A stretch of DNA of 8,619 bases from Nitrospirota bacterium (GCA_015491705.1 WFVK01000204.1:1-8619), one strand, 5' to 3'. Positions 1 through 6,012 are shown, numbered from the stretch's first letter. Program-made: numbers and translations. Notes: generated from the sequence alone by a model not told the origin.

Positions 1-29
1 CGGAAGACCGTATCCTTTATTTTCACCAT
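1..29 (-). CDS. Possible start of a divergent gene (partial, runs off the left edge)
   Basis: Reading the minus strand from position 29, an ATG is followed by an open frame to the window edge that reads MVKIKDTVF. A GAGG-like ribosome binding site lies about 10 bases upstream of it on the minus strand, near positions 38-44. Nine codons are too few to assign a product. The call rests only on the start codon, the possible binding site and the divergent layout that would leave 30-292 as a shared promoter region. It could equally be chance. Confidence 0.3.
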
Positions 30-82
30 CTGCTCAACCTCACCGTTGTCTGAATTTGCCGGACATAACATTCTAAAGCACA

Positions 83-111
83 CCGGGATAATATATCAAC
101 AACAATCCCGG
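83..111. promoter_or_regulatory. Inverted repeat CCGGGAT-N15-ATCCCGG, candidate operator
   Basis: Two perfect 7-base arms, CCGGGAT at 83-89 and ATCCCGG at 105-111, flank a 15-base AT-rich spacer. The repeat lies between the possible divergent start and the glutamate synthase operon, just upstream of the candidate promoter at 131-160. A second, wider inverted pair surrounds it (CCGGACAT 59-66 and ATGTCCGG 163-170). Position and symmetry suggest a protein-binding site. No known regulator consensus is recognised, so the role is inference. Confidence 0.3.
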
Positions 112-130
112 CCCGGCGATGCCGGCGGCG

Positions 131-160
131 TTTACAAATACCGCCCGTTATTGTTATCAT
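131..160 (+). promoter_or_regulatory. Candidate sigma70-type promoter for the glutamate synthase operon
   Basis: TTTACA at 131-136 (5 of 6 to TTGACA) and TATCAT at 155-160 (5 of 6 to TATAAT) are separated by 18 bases. Transcription would begin near 167 and leave a leader of about 125 bases before the ATG at 293. No sigma54-type (GG-N10-GC with TGGCAC/TTGC) element was seen. Confidence 0.35.
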
Positions 161-204
161 TAATGTCCGGTTGCGGTTTTTTACCGTCAAAACACATCCC
201 CTGC

Positions 205-272
205 CACTGTCACAGTGTTCGGAAGCGGTATGTACGCAGCGTTTTAAGCGACACGGTTCGGGAGCCCGGAAC
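205..272 (+). other. Leader region with two small palindromes
   Basis: Within the presumed untranslated leader, CACTG-TCA-CAGTG (205-217) is a perfect 5-base palindrome. GTTCGGG-AGC-CCGGAAC (256-272) can form a 7-pair stem with one G-G mismatch, ending 20 bases before the amidotransferase ATG. They could be operator half-sites or RNA stem-loops affecting translation. No known riboswitch class is recognised and no poly-U run follows, so neither looks like an attenuator terminator. Confidence 0.25.
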
Positions 273-292
273 AAACACGATGAGATGAGAGT

Positions 293-1402
293 ATGTGCAG
301 ACTTGTCGCCATAACATCGGATGAATATTTTTCGCCTGTAGAAAACATACTTGCCCTTGAGACAATGAAAGAAGGCCACGACGGTTCCGGAATGGGGCTG
401 ATCCTCAAGGGTCTGGGCGGAGAATTCGAGGAACTGAAGGACTATCCCATTCTGTCGGGGATCTGCTCCAGGGAGGGGATCAACAAGCTCGACAGTTACA
501 TGGACATGGAAGGCTTCAGGCTGAAGTATGCCTGGACCCCGAAGACCAGGCATGTCAGAGGCATCAGGGCGAGAGACTACTATTTTGCAAGGGTTTATGA
601 TTACCCTGATGTATACAGGGACAGATCATTTGAAGATAAAGAGGCCCTTTTACTCAGGGCGAGGATAAGACTGAGAAACCTCGGCCGGGACGATGAGTCC
701 ATTATCGTATTTTCCTTTTATCCGGATATCATCACATTGAAAGAGGTCGGGGATCCGCTTCAGCTCGGTACGTTTTTCGGCCTCGACAAGTCGCCGCTCA
801 GGGCGAAGATCATCTTTGCGCAGGGGAGGCAGAACACAAACTATGCCATAAACCTCTATGCCTGCCACCCCTTCTTTATCCAGGGATACGGTACCATGAC
901 AAACGGCGAAAACACGGCCTTTATTCCCATAAGGGAATTCCTCTCAAGCAGGGGGTTCCAGGGCTATATAGGCTACAACAGCGACAGCGAGGTCTTCTGT
1001 CATATCCTGCACTATATCTGCAAACGGCTCGGTTACCCGCTTTTTTATTACAAAGATGTTATTACACCTCTGAACGAGGCGGAGATCAGCCAGAGACCGG
1101 ACAGTGAGGCCGTGAGGTTTCTGAAAATGTCTTTGAGACCCCTTTGCATAGACGGTCCGAACTGCGTGATAGGCTTTACCCCGGACGGGACATGCTTTAT
1201 GGTTCAGGACGCCAAGAAACTGAGGCCCGGCGTTGTCGGGGGCGTGAAAGGGAAATACGGGCTCATGTCCGAAGAGTGCGGGCTTGACAGTGCAATTCCG
1301 CACAGGGATAAATCAAGGGATATATTCCCCATGAAATACGACATGGTCATTGTCAGGCCGGGTGCCGGGGAGGTGGAGATATGGAACCAGCTACACGGTT
1401 AG
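293..1402 (+). CDS. Glutamate synthase, glutamine amidotransferase subunit (class II, archaeal-type GltB1)
   Basis: This 369-residue protein is a stand-alone class II (Ntn-type) glutamine amidotransferase. It would hydrolyse glutamine and pass ammonia to the FMN subunit encoded next. The start is fixed by chemistry: the protein begins MCRLVAIT, and Cys2 becomes the N-terminal nucleophile after Met removal. A GAGATGAGAG-type ribosome binding site precedes the ATG. Other family signatures are GHDGSG at residues 28-33, a substrate-binding stretch GRQNTNYAIN from about 178, HPFF at 192-195, and TNGEN at 203-207, whose Asn-Gly forms the oxyanion site. There is no signal peptide, so it is cytoplasmic. 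Ordinary bacterial GltB carries this domain fused in a ~1,500-residue chain; here it is separate, as in archaea. The 22-base overlap with the next gene implies translational coupling. The alternative, an N-methylglutamate synthase (MgsA/GlxB) subunit, is less likely given the GltD fusion downstream. Confidence 0.88.
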   Translation: MCRLVAITSDEYFSPVENILALETMKEGHDGSGMGLILKGLGGEFEELKDYPILSGICSREGINKLDSYMDMEGFRLKYAWTPKTRHVRGIRARDYYFARVYDYPDVYRDRSFEDKEALLLRARIRLRNLGRDDESIIVFSFYPDIITLKEVGDPLQLGTFFGLDKSPLRAKIIFAQGRQNTNYAINLYACHPFFIQGYGTMTNGENTAFIPIREFLSSRGFQGYIGYNSDSEVFCHILHYICKRLGYPLFYYKDVITPLNEAEISQRPDSEAVRFLKMSLRPLCIDGPNCVIGFTPDGTCFMVQDAKKLRPGVVGGVKGKYGLMSEECGLDSAIPHRDKSRDIFPMKYDMVIVRPGAGEVEIWNQLHG

Positions 1403-3042
1403 ACAACAACCACGAACTGACTCTGAAGGATTTTCCGTATATCGTCCGGTGGAGGGATGACAGGTGCAAGCGCTGCGGCAGGTGCACCGCGGTCTGCCCC
1501 ATGTTTGCAATAGAGCCCGCCGTCATTGTGCAGCGCGTGCTGCGCTCCGAAGGCTCCCTTCCGGAGCCCAAAGCGGTCAGGCGGGTCGTCACGATCATAA
1601 AACAGTCGACCGATATCGGAAAATACTGCACAGGCTGCGCAACGTGCAGCCTTGTCTGCCCGAATGACGCCATAGAACCCGAGTACAATCCGAGGCACAA
1701 GTTCATCTTCCACAAGAATAAAGGCGGGCATCCCTACAGGAGAGGCGGCAGGAGGAACAGCCCGGGCCTGTCCACCCTCGACAGGCTGAGATTTACCAGG
1801 ATATCAATGCTCACGGACCCCGCCCTTGATGCGGGCAGGCATGAATTCAGGATCAGAACATATCTCGGCAGGGTCCTGCCTGCGGAAGAACTGCCCCTGA
1901 AGGTCGCGGACGGAAAGCTCGAGCTCGACCGGAAATCCGGCAAATTCATCCCTCCGGTGAGGGAGATTTACCCGGTCATGATAGGCAGCATGTCCATAGG
2001 AGCCCTGTCGCCCAACATGTGGGAAGGGCTTGCAATGGGCGTCACCTATCTTAACGAGGTTGAGGGCATGCCCGTTGTCATGTGCTCCGGTGAAGGCGGA
2101 ATGCCCAGGCGCCTGCTCAAGTCCCGTTTCATAAAATACTTCATCCCCCAGATCGCTTCCGGATATTTCGGGTGGGATGAGATCGTCAGGGCGATCCCGG
2201 AGATGATAGAAGACCCCTGCGCAATAGAAATCAAGTACGGTCAGGGCGCAAAGCCCGGCGACGGGGGGCTCCTGATGGCCCACAAAGTCCTGAAACTCAT
2301 CGCCGAGATAAGGGGGGTCCCCATGGGGGTGGACCTGCCATCGCCTCCCACACACCAGACCAAGTACTCGATCGAGGAAGCCGTTGCCAAGATGATACAG
2401 TCAATGTACATGGCATGGGGATTCAGGGTGCCCGTGTATCCCAAGATATCCGGCAGCAGAACCGCGAAGGCCGTACTCAACAACCTCGTCAGAAACCCGT
2501 ATGCAGCGGCCCTTTCGATCGACGGTGACGACGGGGGGACAGGCGCGGCATACAATGTATCAATGGACAGCATGGGACATCCCATTGCCTCCAATCTGAG
2601 GGAATGTTATCTTGACCTTGTGGCCCAGGGCAAGCAGAACGAACTGCCGCTCATAGCGGCCGGCGGTGCAGGGAAGAGGGGAAACCTTGCTGCAAACGCC
2701 GCGGCGCTTTTTATGCTGGGCGCGTCCGCAGTCTCGATAGGAAAATATATAATGCAGGCGGCTGCCGGATGTTTCGGGGACGAATACAACCGCTGCAATG
2801 TATGCAATCTCGGAAGATGCCCGAGGGGGATAACCACGCAGGACCCGAGGCTCTACAGGAGGCTCGACCCCGATGTGGTCGCCGAGAGGGTTGTCGAGGT
2901 CTTTAAATCGCTTGACGTGGAGCTGAAGAAGATATTCGCGCCCATGGGCAGGAGCACGGAACTGCCGATCGGGATGTCGGACGGTATAAGCGCCGATGAT
3001 CCGGCAATCGCCGAGAGGCTGAAGATAAGTTATGTGTGTTAA
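1381..3042 (+). CDS. gltB: Glutamate synthase, FMN-binding catalytic subunit with N-terminal ferredoxin domain (archaeal-type GltB2)
   Basis: This 553-residue subunit would condense ammonia with 2-oxoglutarate and reduce the iminoglutarate to glutamate at FMN. Residues 29-40 and 83-94 hold two CxxCxxCxxxCP ferredoxin motifs. The FMN barrel follows with IGSMSIGALS (201-210), SGEGG (236-240), KYGQGAKPGDGG (285-296), SPPTH (321-325), DGDDGGTGA (381-389) and AAGGAGKRG (426-434). The cluster loop has Cys464, Cys472, Cys475 and Cys480, followed by PRGITTQDP. Compared with the classic GltB [3Fe-4S] spacing (Cys-x5-Cys-x4-Cys), the first interval is 10 residues and contains an extra Cys. The GATase, central and GXGXG domains of standard GltB are absent. 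A strong GGAGGTG site (1369-1375) lies about 7 bases before the ATG, inside the previous gene, supporting the overlapping start. The stop codon runs directly into a repeat element. Confidence 0.9.
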   Translation: MEPATRLDNNHELTLKDFPYIVRWRDDRCKRCGRCTAVCPMFAIEPAVIVQRVLRSEGSLPEPKAVRRVVTIIKQSTDIGKYCTGCATCSLVCPNDAIEPEYNPRHKFIFHKNKGGHPYRRGGRRNSPGLSTLDRLRFTRISMLTDPALDAGRHEFRIRTYLGRVLPAEELPLKVADGKLELDRKSGKFIPPVREIYPVMIGSMSIGALSPNMWEGLAMGVTYLNEVEGMPVVMCSGEGGMPRRLLKSRFIKYFIPQIASGYFGWDEIVRAIPEMIEDPCAIEIKYGQGAKPGDGGLLMAHKVLKLIAEIRGVPMGVDLPSPPTHQTKYSIEEAVAKMIQSMYMAWGFRVPVYPKISGSRTAKAVLNNLVRNPYAAALSIDGDDGGTGAAYNVSMDSMGHPIASNLRECYLDLVAQGKQNELPLIAAGGAGKRGNLAANAAALFMLGASAVSIGKYIMQAAAGCFGDEYNRCNVCNLGRCPRGITTQDPRLYRRLDPDVVAERVVEVFKSLDVELKKIFAPMGRSTELPIGMSDGISADDPAIAERLKISYVC

Positions 3043-3090
3043 CCTTGACGTTGCATAAGCTGGCGGGAGAGCCCGCCGTAAAACCCTGTT
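3041..3090 (+). repeat. Intergenic repeat copy 1, AGAG-loop hairpin element
   Basis: The core at 3041-3085 matches 39 of 45 positions of the copy at 5676-5720. It opens with AACCTTGACGTTGCATAA, continues into a perfect 6-pair hairpin GGCGGG-AGAG-CCCGCC (3062-3077), and ends GTAAAACC. The following CTGTT is shared with the inverted copy at 5893-5932. The element begins within the stop codon of the upstream gene. No poly-T follows the hairpin, so it is not a standard Rho-independent terminator. It resembles a REP/MITE-type end. Confidence 0.7.
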
Positions 3091-3093
3091 TGA

Positions 3094-3125
3094 GGTTCAG
3101 GGGCTGCCGGTTCAGGGTTCAGGGG
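3094..3125 (+). repeat. Three short direct repeats of GGTTCAGGG
   Basis: GGTTCAGGG(G) occurs at 3094-3103, 3109-3117 and 3116-3125, the last two overlapping. The 11-mer TTCAGGGTTCA (3111-3121) recurs inverted at 5645-5655 in the other intergenic gap. This looks like low-order repeat accretion rather than an operator array. No CRISPR-like spacing is present. Confidence 0.55.
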
Positions 3126-3137
3126 TTATAAATTATT

Positions 3138-3160
3138 CCTCCCCTTGAGTTAAGGGGAGG
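3138..3160. repeat. Perfect 9-base hairpin CCTCCCCTT-GAGTT-AAGGGGAGG
   Basis: The arms at 3138-3146 and 3152-3160 are perfectly complementary with a 5-base loop. A related CCCCCTT-AAACG-AAGGGGG hairpin sits at 5599-5617. There is no T-run on the plus side (GGTTACAATA follows), so intrinsic termination is doubtful. It may still affect mRNA stability or partial read-through between the two halves of the glutamate synthase operon. Confidence 0.6.
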
Positions 3161-3240
3161 GGTTACAATAATGTGCCCTGCGGAATATTTCCTGCTCTGT
3201 ATTAATGTAAATGCGAGGTTGAGCAGGGGCGGTTATCACG

Positions 3241-5583
3241 ATGAAGAAAGTAAAGAAAGTAACGATAAAAGGAACTGTTAAAGGCAAGAGGGTCCCGTCC
3301 AGGCTCCTTGAGGAGGAGATACAGGAGGCCGTTGAAAAGGGCGCGCGCCACCTTCATATAATAGCCAACGGCCAGCACGGCATCGGCGGCCGCATATGGC
3401 CGAGGGGCGAGACTATAAAAATCACGGTGGAGGGCCCTGTGGGACAGAGACTCGGCAGCATGGGCATGCCCGGGACGGAGATACTCATAAAGGGCAGCGT
3501 CTCGGATGACGTGGGATGGATAAACTGCGGGGCGAAGATAACGGTCCTCGGTGATGTCACAAACGGCGCCCATAACGCCGCTGCACAGGGAAGGCTCTAT
3601 GTCCAGGGCGGCGGCGGCGCGCGGTGCGACACCATGACAAAACACAACCCGAAGCACGACCCTCCCGAGTCGTGGTATTTCAGGGACGTCGGCGATACAT
3701 TCGCCGAGTTCAAGGCCGGCGGGGTTGCGGTTGTCTGCGGTGTGAACCCCAGGAACCCGGAAAACATTCTCGGGTACCGGCCGTGCGTGGGAATGGTAAG
3801 CGGTGTGATATATTTCCGCGGACCCATCAAGGGCTACAGTGAGGCAGATGTCAGGCTCCTTGAACTGAGCGACCAGGACTGGCAGTGGCTTACGGCCAAC
3901 ATGAAGCCCTATCTGAAGGCAATAGACCGGTCAGAGTTCTATGAGGAACTGACCCGTTCCATGGATGACTGGAAAAAGCTCGTGCCTTATACCGCCCAGG
4001 AGCGGGCCAAGAGAAGACCCTTTAAGATGTCCATCCGGGAATTCCGCACCGGCATATGGGAAAAAGGCGTGGGCGAGGGAGGTATCTTTGCAGAGTACCT
4101 TACCCATCCCCTCACAGTGCTTCCATATATCACAACAGGCGCGGACAGGAGATTCAGACCCGTATGGAACAATATGAAATACGCCCCCCCCTGCGAGTAC
4201 GGCTGCCCGAGCGAGATCCCGACCCAGAAACGGGCCCGTTTCATAAGGGAGGGCAAACTCAAAGAGGCGCTGGAACTCGTCCTGCAGTACAGTCCCCTGC
4301 CTGCTACTGTATGCGGCGAGATATGCCCGAATCTCTGCATGGAATCCTGCACAAGGACAAGGCTTGACAAGCCCGTGAATATCAAGGAACTCGGCAGGGC
4401 GAGCATTGATCTGAAGGCCCCTGAGCCGAGGCCCGACACCGGCAGGAAGATCGCAGTGATCGGAGGCGGCCCCGGGGGGCTCTCCGCTGCCTGGCACCTG
4501 AGGCTCGAGGGACACAGCGTTGACCTGTATGAGGCCGAGAAGAAGCTCGGCGGAAAGCTCGAGTACTGCATACCCAGGGGCAGACTGCCGCAGGAGATTC
4601 TCAGCAGGGAACTGAAGAGGATCGCGGAGATAGGCATCAACATTCATACCGGCGTAAAGGTGGACAGGAAGAAATTCAATGATATCTACAGGAGCCATGA
4701 TGCCGTGGTCGTTGCCTGCGGGGCCCATAAGCCGAGGAAGCTGGATGTGCCGGGGGTCAGGGATATGGTGTCGGCATATGATTTCCTCAGGGATATAAAT
4801 ACAGGCAGGCTGCCCGACCTGAAAGATAAAAAAGTGGTTATAATCGGCGCGGGCAACGTGGGGATGGACGTTGCCGCACAGGCGTTTCACTGCGGTGCAA
4901 AGGAAGTGACCGCGGTTGATGTGCAGAAGCCCGCGGCCTTCGGGAAGGAGCTTGAGATAGCAGAGTCCCTCGGAACGAAAATCCTCTGGCCCAGGTTTAC
5001 GGAAAAGTATGTCAGGAAGGAAAGACGGATATATTTCACCGACGGCACCTCGCTTGAAGCCGACCTTGCGGTCGTTGCAATAGGCGATATGCCTTCAACG
5101 GACTTCCTGCCCCCTGCTGTCCACACACATAAAAACGGCTGGATACAGGCGGACGAGGCGGGGTTCACATCTGACGCAAAGATTTTTGCGGTCGGTGATG
5201 TGACGAGCCTGGGGCTTGTAACCCATGCAATAGGGCAGGGGAAAAAGGCCGCAAAGGCGGTGCACGCGCAACTTTCAGGGAGGTCGTATTACATGCCTGC
5301 GCCCAGGCCGGTTGTCCCTTATGAGAAGATCAAGACGGCCTATTACGACCTGCGCAAGAAAGGCCCGTTCAGGCCCGAGGCAGAGGCCGAGCGCTGCCTC
5401 TCGTGCGCGGTATGCAGGGACTGCCACATGTGTGAGGCGATATGCTATTACGGGGCCATCAGCAGGAACGCATTTGAGGACGGATCATACGAATATGTGG
5501 TTGACGATGAAAGCTGCATAGGCTGCGGTTTTTGTGCAGGCATCTGCCCGTGCGGCATATGGGAGATGGTCGAAAATATTTAG
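3241..5583 (+). CDS. gltD: Glutamate synthase GXGXG domain fused to GltD-type FAD/NAD(P) oxidoreductase and C-terminal ferredoxin
   Basis: This 780-residue fusion completes the enzyme. Residues 1 to ~220 are the Gly-rich GXGXG beta-helix that is normally the C-terminus of GltB. Residues ~310-385 are the Fe-S domain typical of GltD (Cys318, 322, 358, 362, 366, 370). The FAD fold starts at 403 with GGGPGG (408-413). The dinucleotide fold follows with GAGNVG (536-541), and the second FAD motif GD is at 652-653. The C-terminus is ferredoxin-like: Cys719, 722, 725, 728, 731, 735, then CxxCxxCxxxCP at 759-770. It should oxidise a reduced nucleotide or ferredoxin and feed electrons to FMN. The usual NADPH-binding Arg pair is not visible; Asp560 follows the second strand instead. 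The ATG is the only start possible after the in-frame stop at 3220-3222. The ribosome binding site is weak (AGGGG, 11 bases away). Separation from the previous gene by 198 bases of repeats suggests a later insertion. Confidence 0.9.
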   Translation: MKKVKKVTIKGTVKGKRVPSRLLEEEIQEAVEKGARHLHIIANGQHGIGGRIWPRGETIKITVEGPVGQRLGSMGMPGTEILIKGSVSDDVGWINCGAKITVLGDVTNGAHNAAAQGRLYVQGGGGARCDTMTKHNPKHDPPESWYFRDVGDTFAEFKAGGVAVVCGVNPRNPENILGYRPCVGMVSGVIYFRGPIKGYSEADVRLLELSDQDWQWLTANMKPYLKAIDRSEFYEELTRSMDDWKKLVPYTAQERAKRRPFKMSIREFRTGIWEKGVGEGGIFAEYLTHPLTVLPYITTGADRRFRPVWNNMKYAPPCEYGCPSEIPTQKRARFIREGKLKEALELVLQYSPLPATVCGEICPNLCMESCTRTRLDKPVNIKELGRASIDLKAPEPRPDTGRKIAVIGGGPGGLSAAWHLRLEGHSVDLYEAEKKLGGKLEYCIPRGRLPQEILSRELKRIAEIGINIHTGVKVDRKKFNDIYRSHDAVVVACGAHKPRKLDVPGVRDMVSAYDFLRDINTGRLPDLKDKKVVIIGAGNVGMDVAAQAFHCGAKEVTAVDVQKPAAFGKELEIAESLGTKILWPRFTEKYVRKERRIYFTDGTSLEADLAVVAIGDMPSTDFLPPAVHTHKNGWIQADEAGFTSDAKIFAVGDVTSLGLVTHAIGQGKKAAKAVHAQLSGRSYYMPAPRPVVPYEKIKTAYYDLRKKGPFRPEAEAERCLSCAVCRDCHMCEAICYYGAISRNAFEDGSYEYVVDDESCIGCGFCAGICPCGIWEMVENI

Positions 5584-5598
5584 CCGTTCCGTCCGAAT

Positions 5599-5617
5599 CC
5601 CCCTTAAACGAAGGGGG
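5599..5617. repeat. Hairpin CCCCCTT-AAACG-AAGGGGG
   Basis: Perfect 7-base arms at 5599-5605 and 5611-5617 lie 16 bases after the stop of the fusion gene. The arms match the core of the hairpin at 3138-3160, so both belong to one dispersed hairpin family. The base run after it (GCTATCACC) lacks the T-tract of an intrinsic terminator. It is nevertheless the only strong stem near this operon's end. Confidence 0.55.
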
Positions 5618-5672
5618 GCTATCACCTTCCCTTATAACCGCTGTTGAACCCTGAATCGATAACCCTTCAACC

Positions 5673-5895
5673 GTAAACCTTAACGTTGCATAAAGCGGCT
5701 GGAGAGCCCGGCGTAAAACCTTTATAAAGCGATGGGATATTGGAAATACGTCTCTGTTGCAGGAAGTAACGGGGAGTGAAATTGCAAAAGAGGTTGATAT
5801 GCGCGCTGAATATTTCCTCAAGGAATCGCAGATAAAGCTTTTCCGCCGGGCTCTCCGGCATGAGGGCGATGGTATTATGCAACTGTAAGGTTAAC
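5673..5895. mobile_element. MITE-like unit bounded by inverted copies of the 45-base repeat
   Basis: The left end carries repeat copy 2 in forward orientation (5676-5720). The right end carries copy 3 inverted (5837-5892). The outermost 18 bases are AACCTTAACGTTGCATAA on the left and, read in reverse complement, AACCTTACAGTTGCATAA on the right: 16 of 18 identical. Including three more bases gives 18 of 21. Copy 3 contains a GCCGG-GCTCT-CCGGC hairpin (5845-5859), the complement of the AGAG-loop hairpin in copies 1 and 2, plus about a dozen extra bases before its TTATGCAA end. The unit has no transposase and no clear target-site duplication. A non-autonomous transposable element or paired REP-like ends are both possible. 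Confidence 0.45.
5694..5888 (+). pseudogene. Short open frame inside the MITE-like unit, probably a relic or chance
   Basis: After a TAA at 5691-5693 the frame stays open for 64 codons to a TAA at 5886-5888, crossing the core of the repeat-bounded unit and ending in its right inverted repeat. Its second half has a protein-like, charged helical look (SEIAKEVDMRAEYFLKESQI). The only starts are TTG at 5757 or ATG at 5799, neither with a visible ribosome binding site. No family is recognised. It may be a trapped fragment of a real gene, a remnant of an autonomous parent element, or chance. It should not be taken as a functional gene. Confidence 0.2.
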
Positions 5896-5932
5896 AGGGT
5901 TTTGCGCGCGGCTCTGCCGCCCGTTTATGCAC
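5893..5932 (-). repeat. Intergenic repeat copy 4, inverted and abutting copy 3
   Basis: In reverse complement this stretch reads GTGCATAA, then a GC-rich hairpin GCGGC-AGA-GCCGC (plus-strand arms 5908-5912 and 5916-5920), then AAAACCCTGTT, which matches the end of copy 1 (3080-3090). It follows copy 3 head-to-tail. A further half-site TTATGCAGTTG occurs at 5946-5956. The stem sequences differ between copies while pairing is mostly kept, which is typical of a repeat under structural constraint. Confidence 0.5.
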
Positions 5933-5953
5933 CATCAGGCTAAAGTTATGCAG

Positions 5954-5981
5954 TTGAAAGTGCGATATTAATTTATATATG
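5954..5981 (+). promoter_or_regulatory. Candidate promoter for the VWA/coiled-coil operon
   Basis: TTGAAA (5954-5959) and TATATG (5976-5981) are spaced by 16 bases in a locally AT-rich stretch, just upstream of the VWA gene. Transcription would start near 5988, leaving a very short leader before the AAGGAG site. The -35 overlaps the repeat half-site TTATGCAGTTG, so the promoter may have been partly supplied by the repeat. Confidence 0.35.
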
Positions 5982-5994
5982 TGCACAAGACTGC

Positions 5995-6000
5995 AAGGAG
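5995..6000 (+). promoter_or_regulatory. Ribosome binding site AAGGAG that decides the VWA start
   Basis: AAGGAG directly abuts an ATG at 6001, leaving no spacer, so that ATG is a poor initiator. The next in-frame ATG, at 6013, lies 12 bases after the site, which is long but workable. The later start also gives a conventional signal-peptide N-terminus, so it is preferred here. Confidence 0.5.
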
Positions 6001-6012
6001 ATGGGCGCTGTA

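Noticed and set aside
23..553. 176-codon minus-strand open frame across the leader and the start of the amidotransferase gene
   Set aside because: It lies opposite a well-supported coding start, has no recognisable motif and reads as an irregular Cys/Arg/His-rich sequence, typical of an antisense shadow.
3094..3125. CRISPR-like array or iteron cluster
   Set aside because: The units are 9-10 bases, two overlap, and there are no regular unique spacers.
3138..3160. Intrinsic terminator after the second gene
   Set aside because: The stem is strong but no T-run follows on either strand, and a similar stem recurs in the other gap as part of a repeat family.
3931..4890. 319-codon minus-strand open frame
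   Set aside because: It is fully opposite the GltD fusion, whose motifs are continuous through this region. Its length is explained by GC-biased codon use on the coding strand.
293..5583. N-methylglutamate synthase (MgsABC/GlxBCD) instead of glutamate synthase
   Set aside because: The same domains can be split in those systems, but they lack a fused GltD-type oxidoreductase, and no methylamine pathway gene is visible. It remains a minor alternative.
5667..5882. 71-codon minus-strand open frame in the MITE-like unit
   Set aside because: It spans both repeat ends, has no convincing ribosome binding site or family resemblance, and mirrors the plus-strand open frame.
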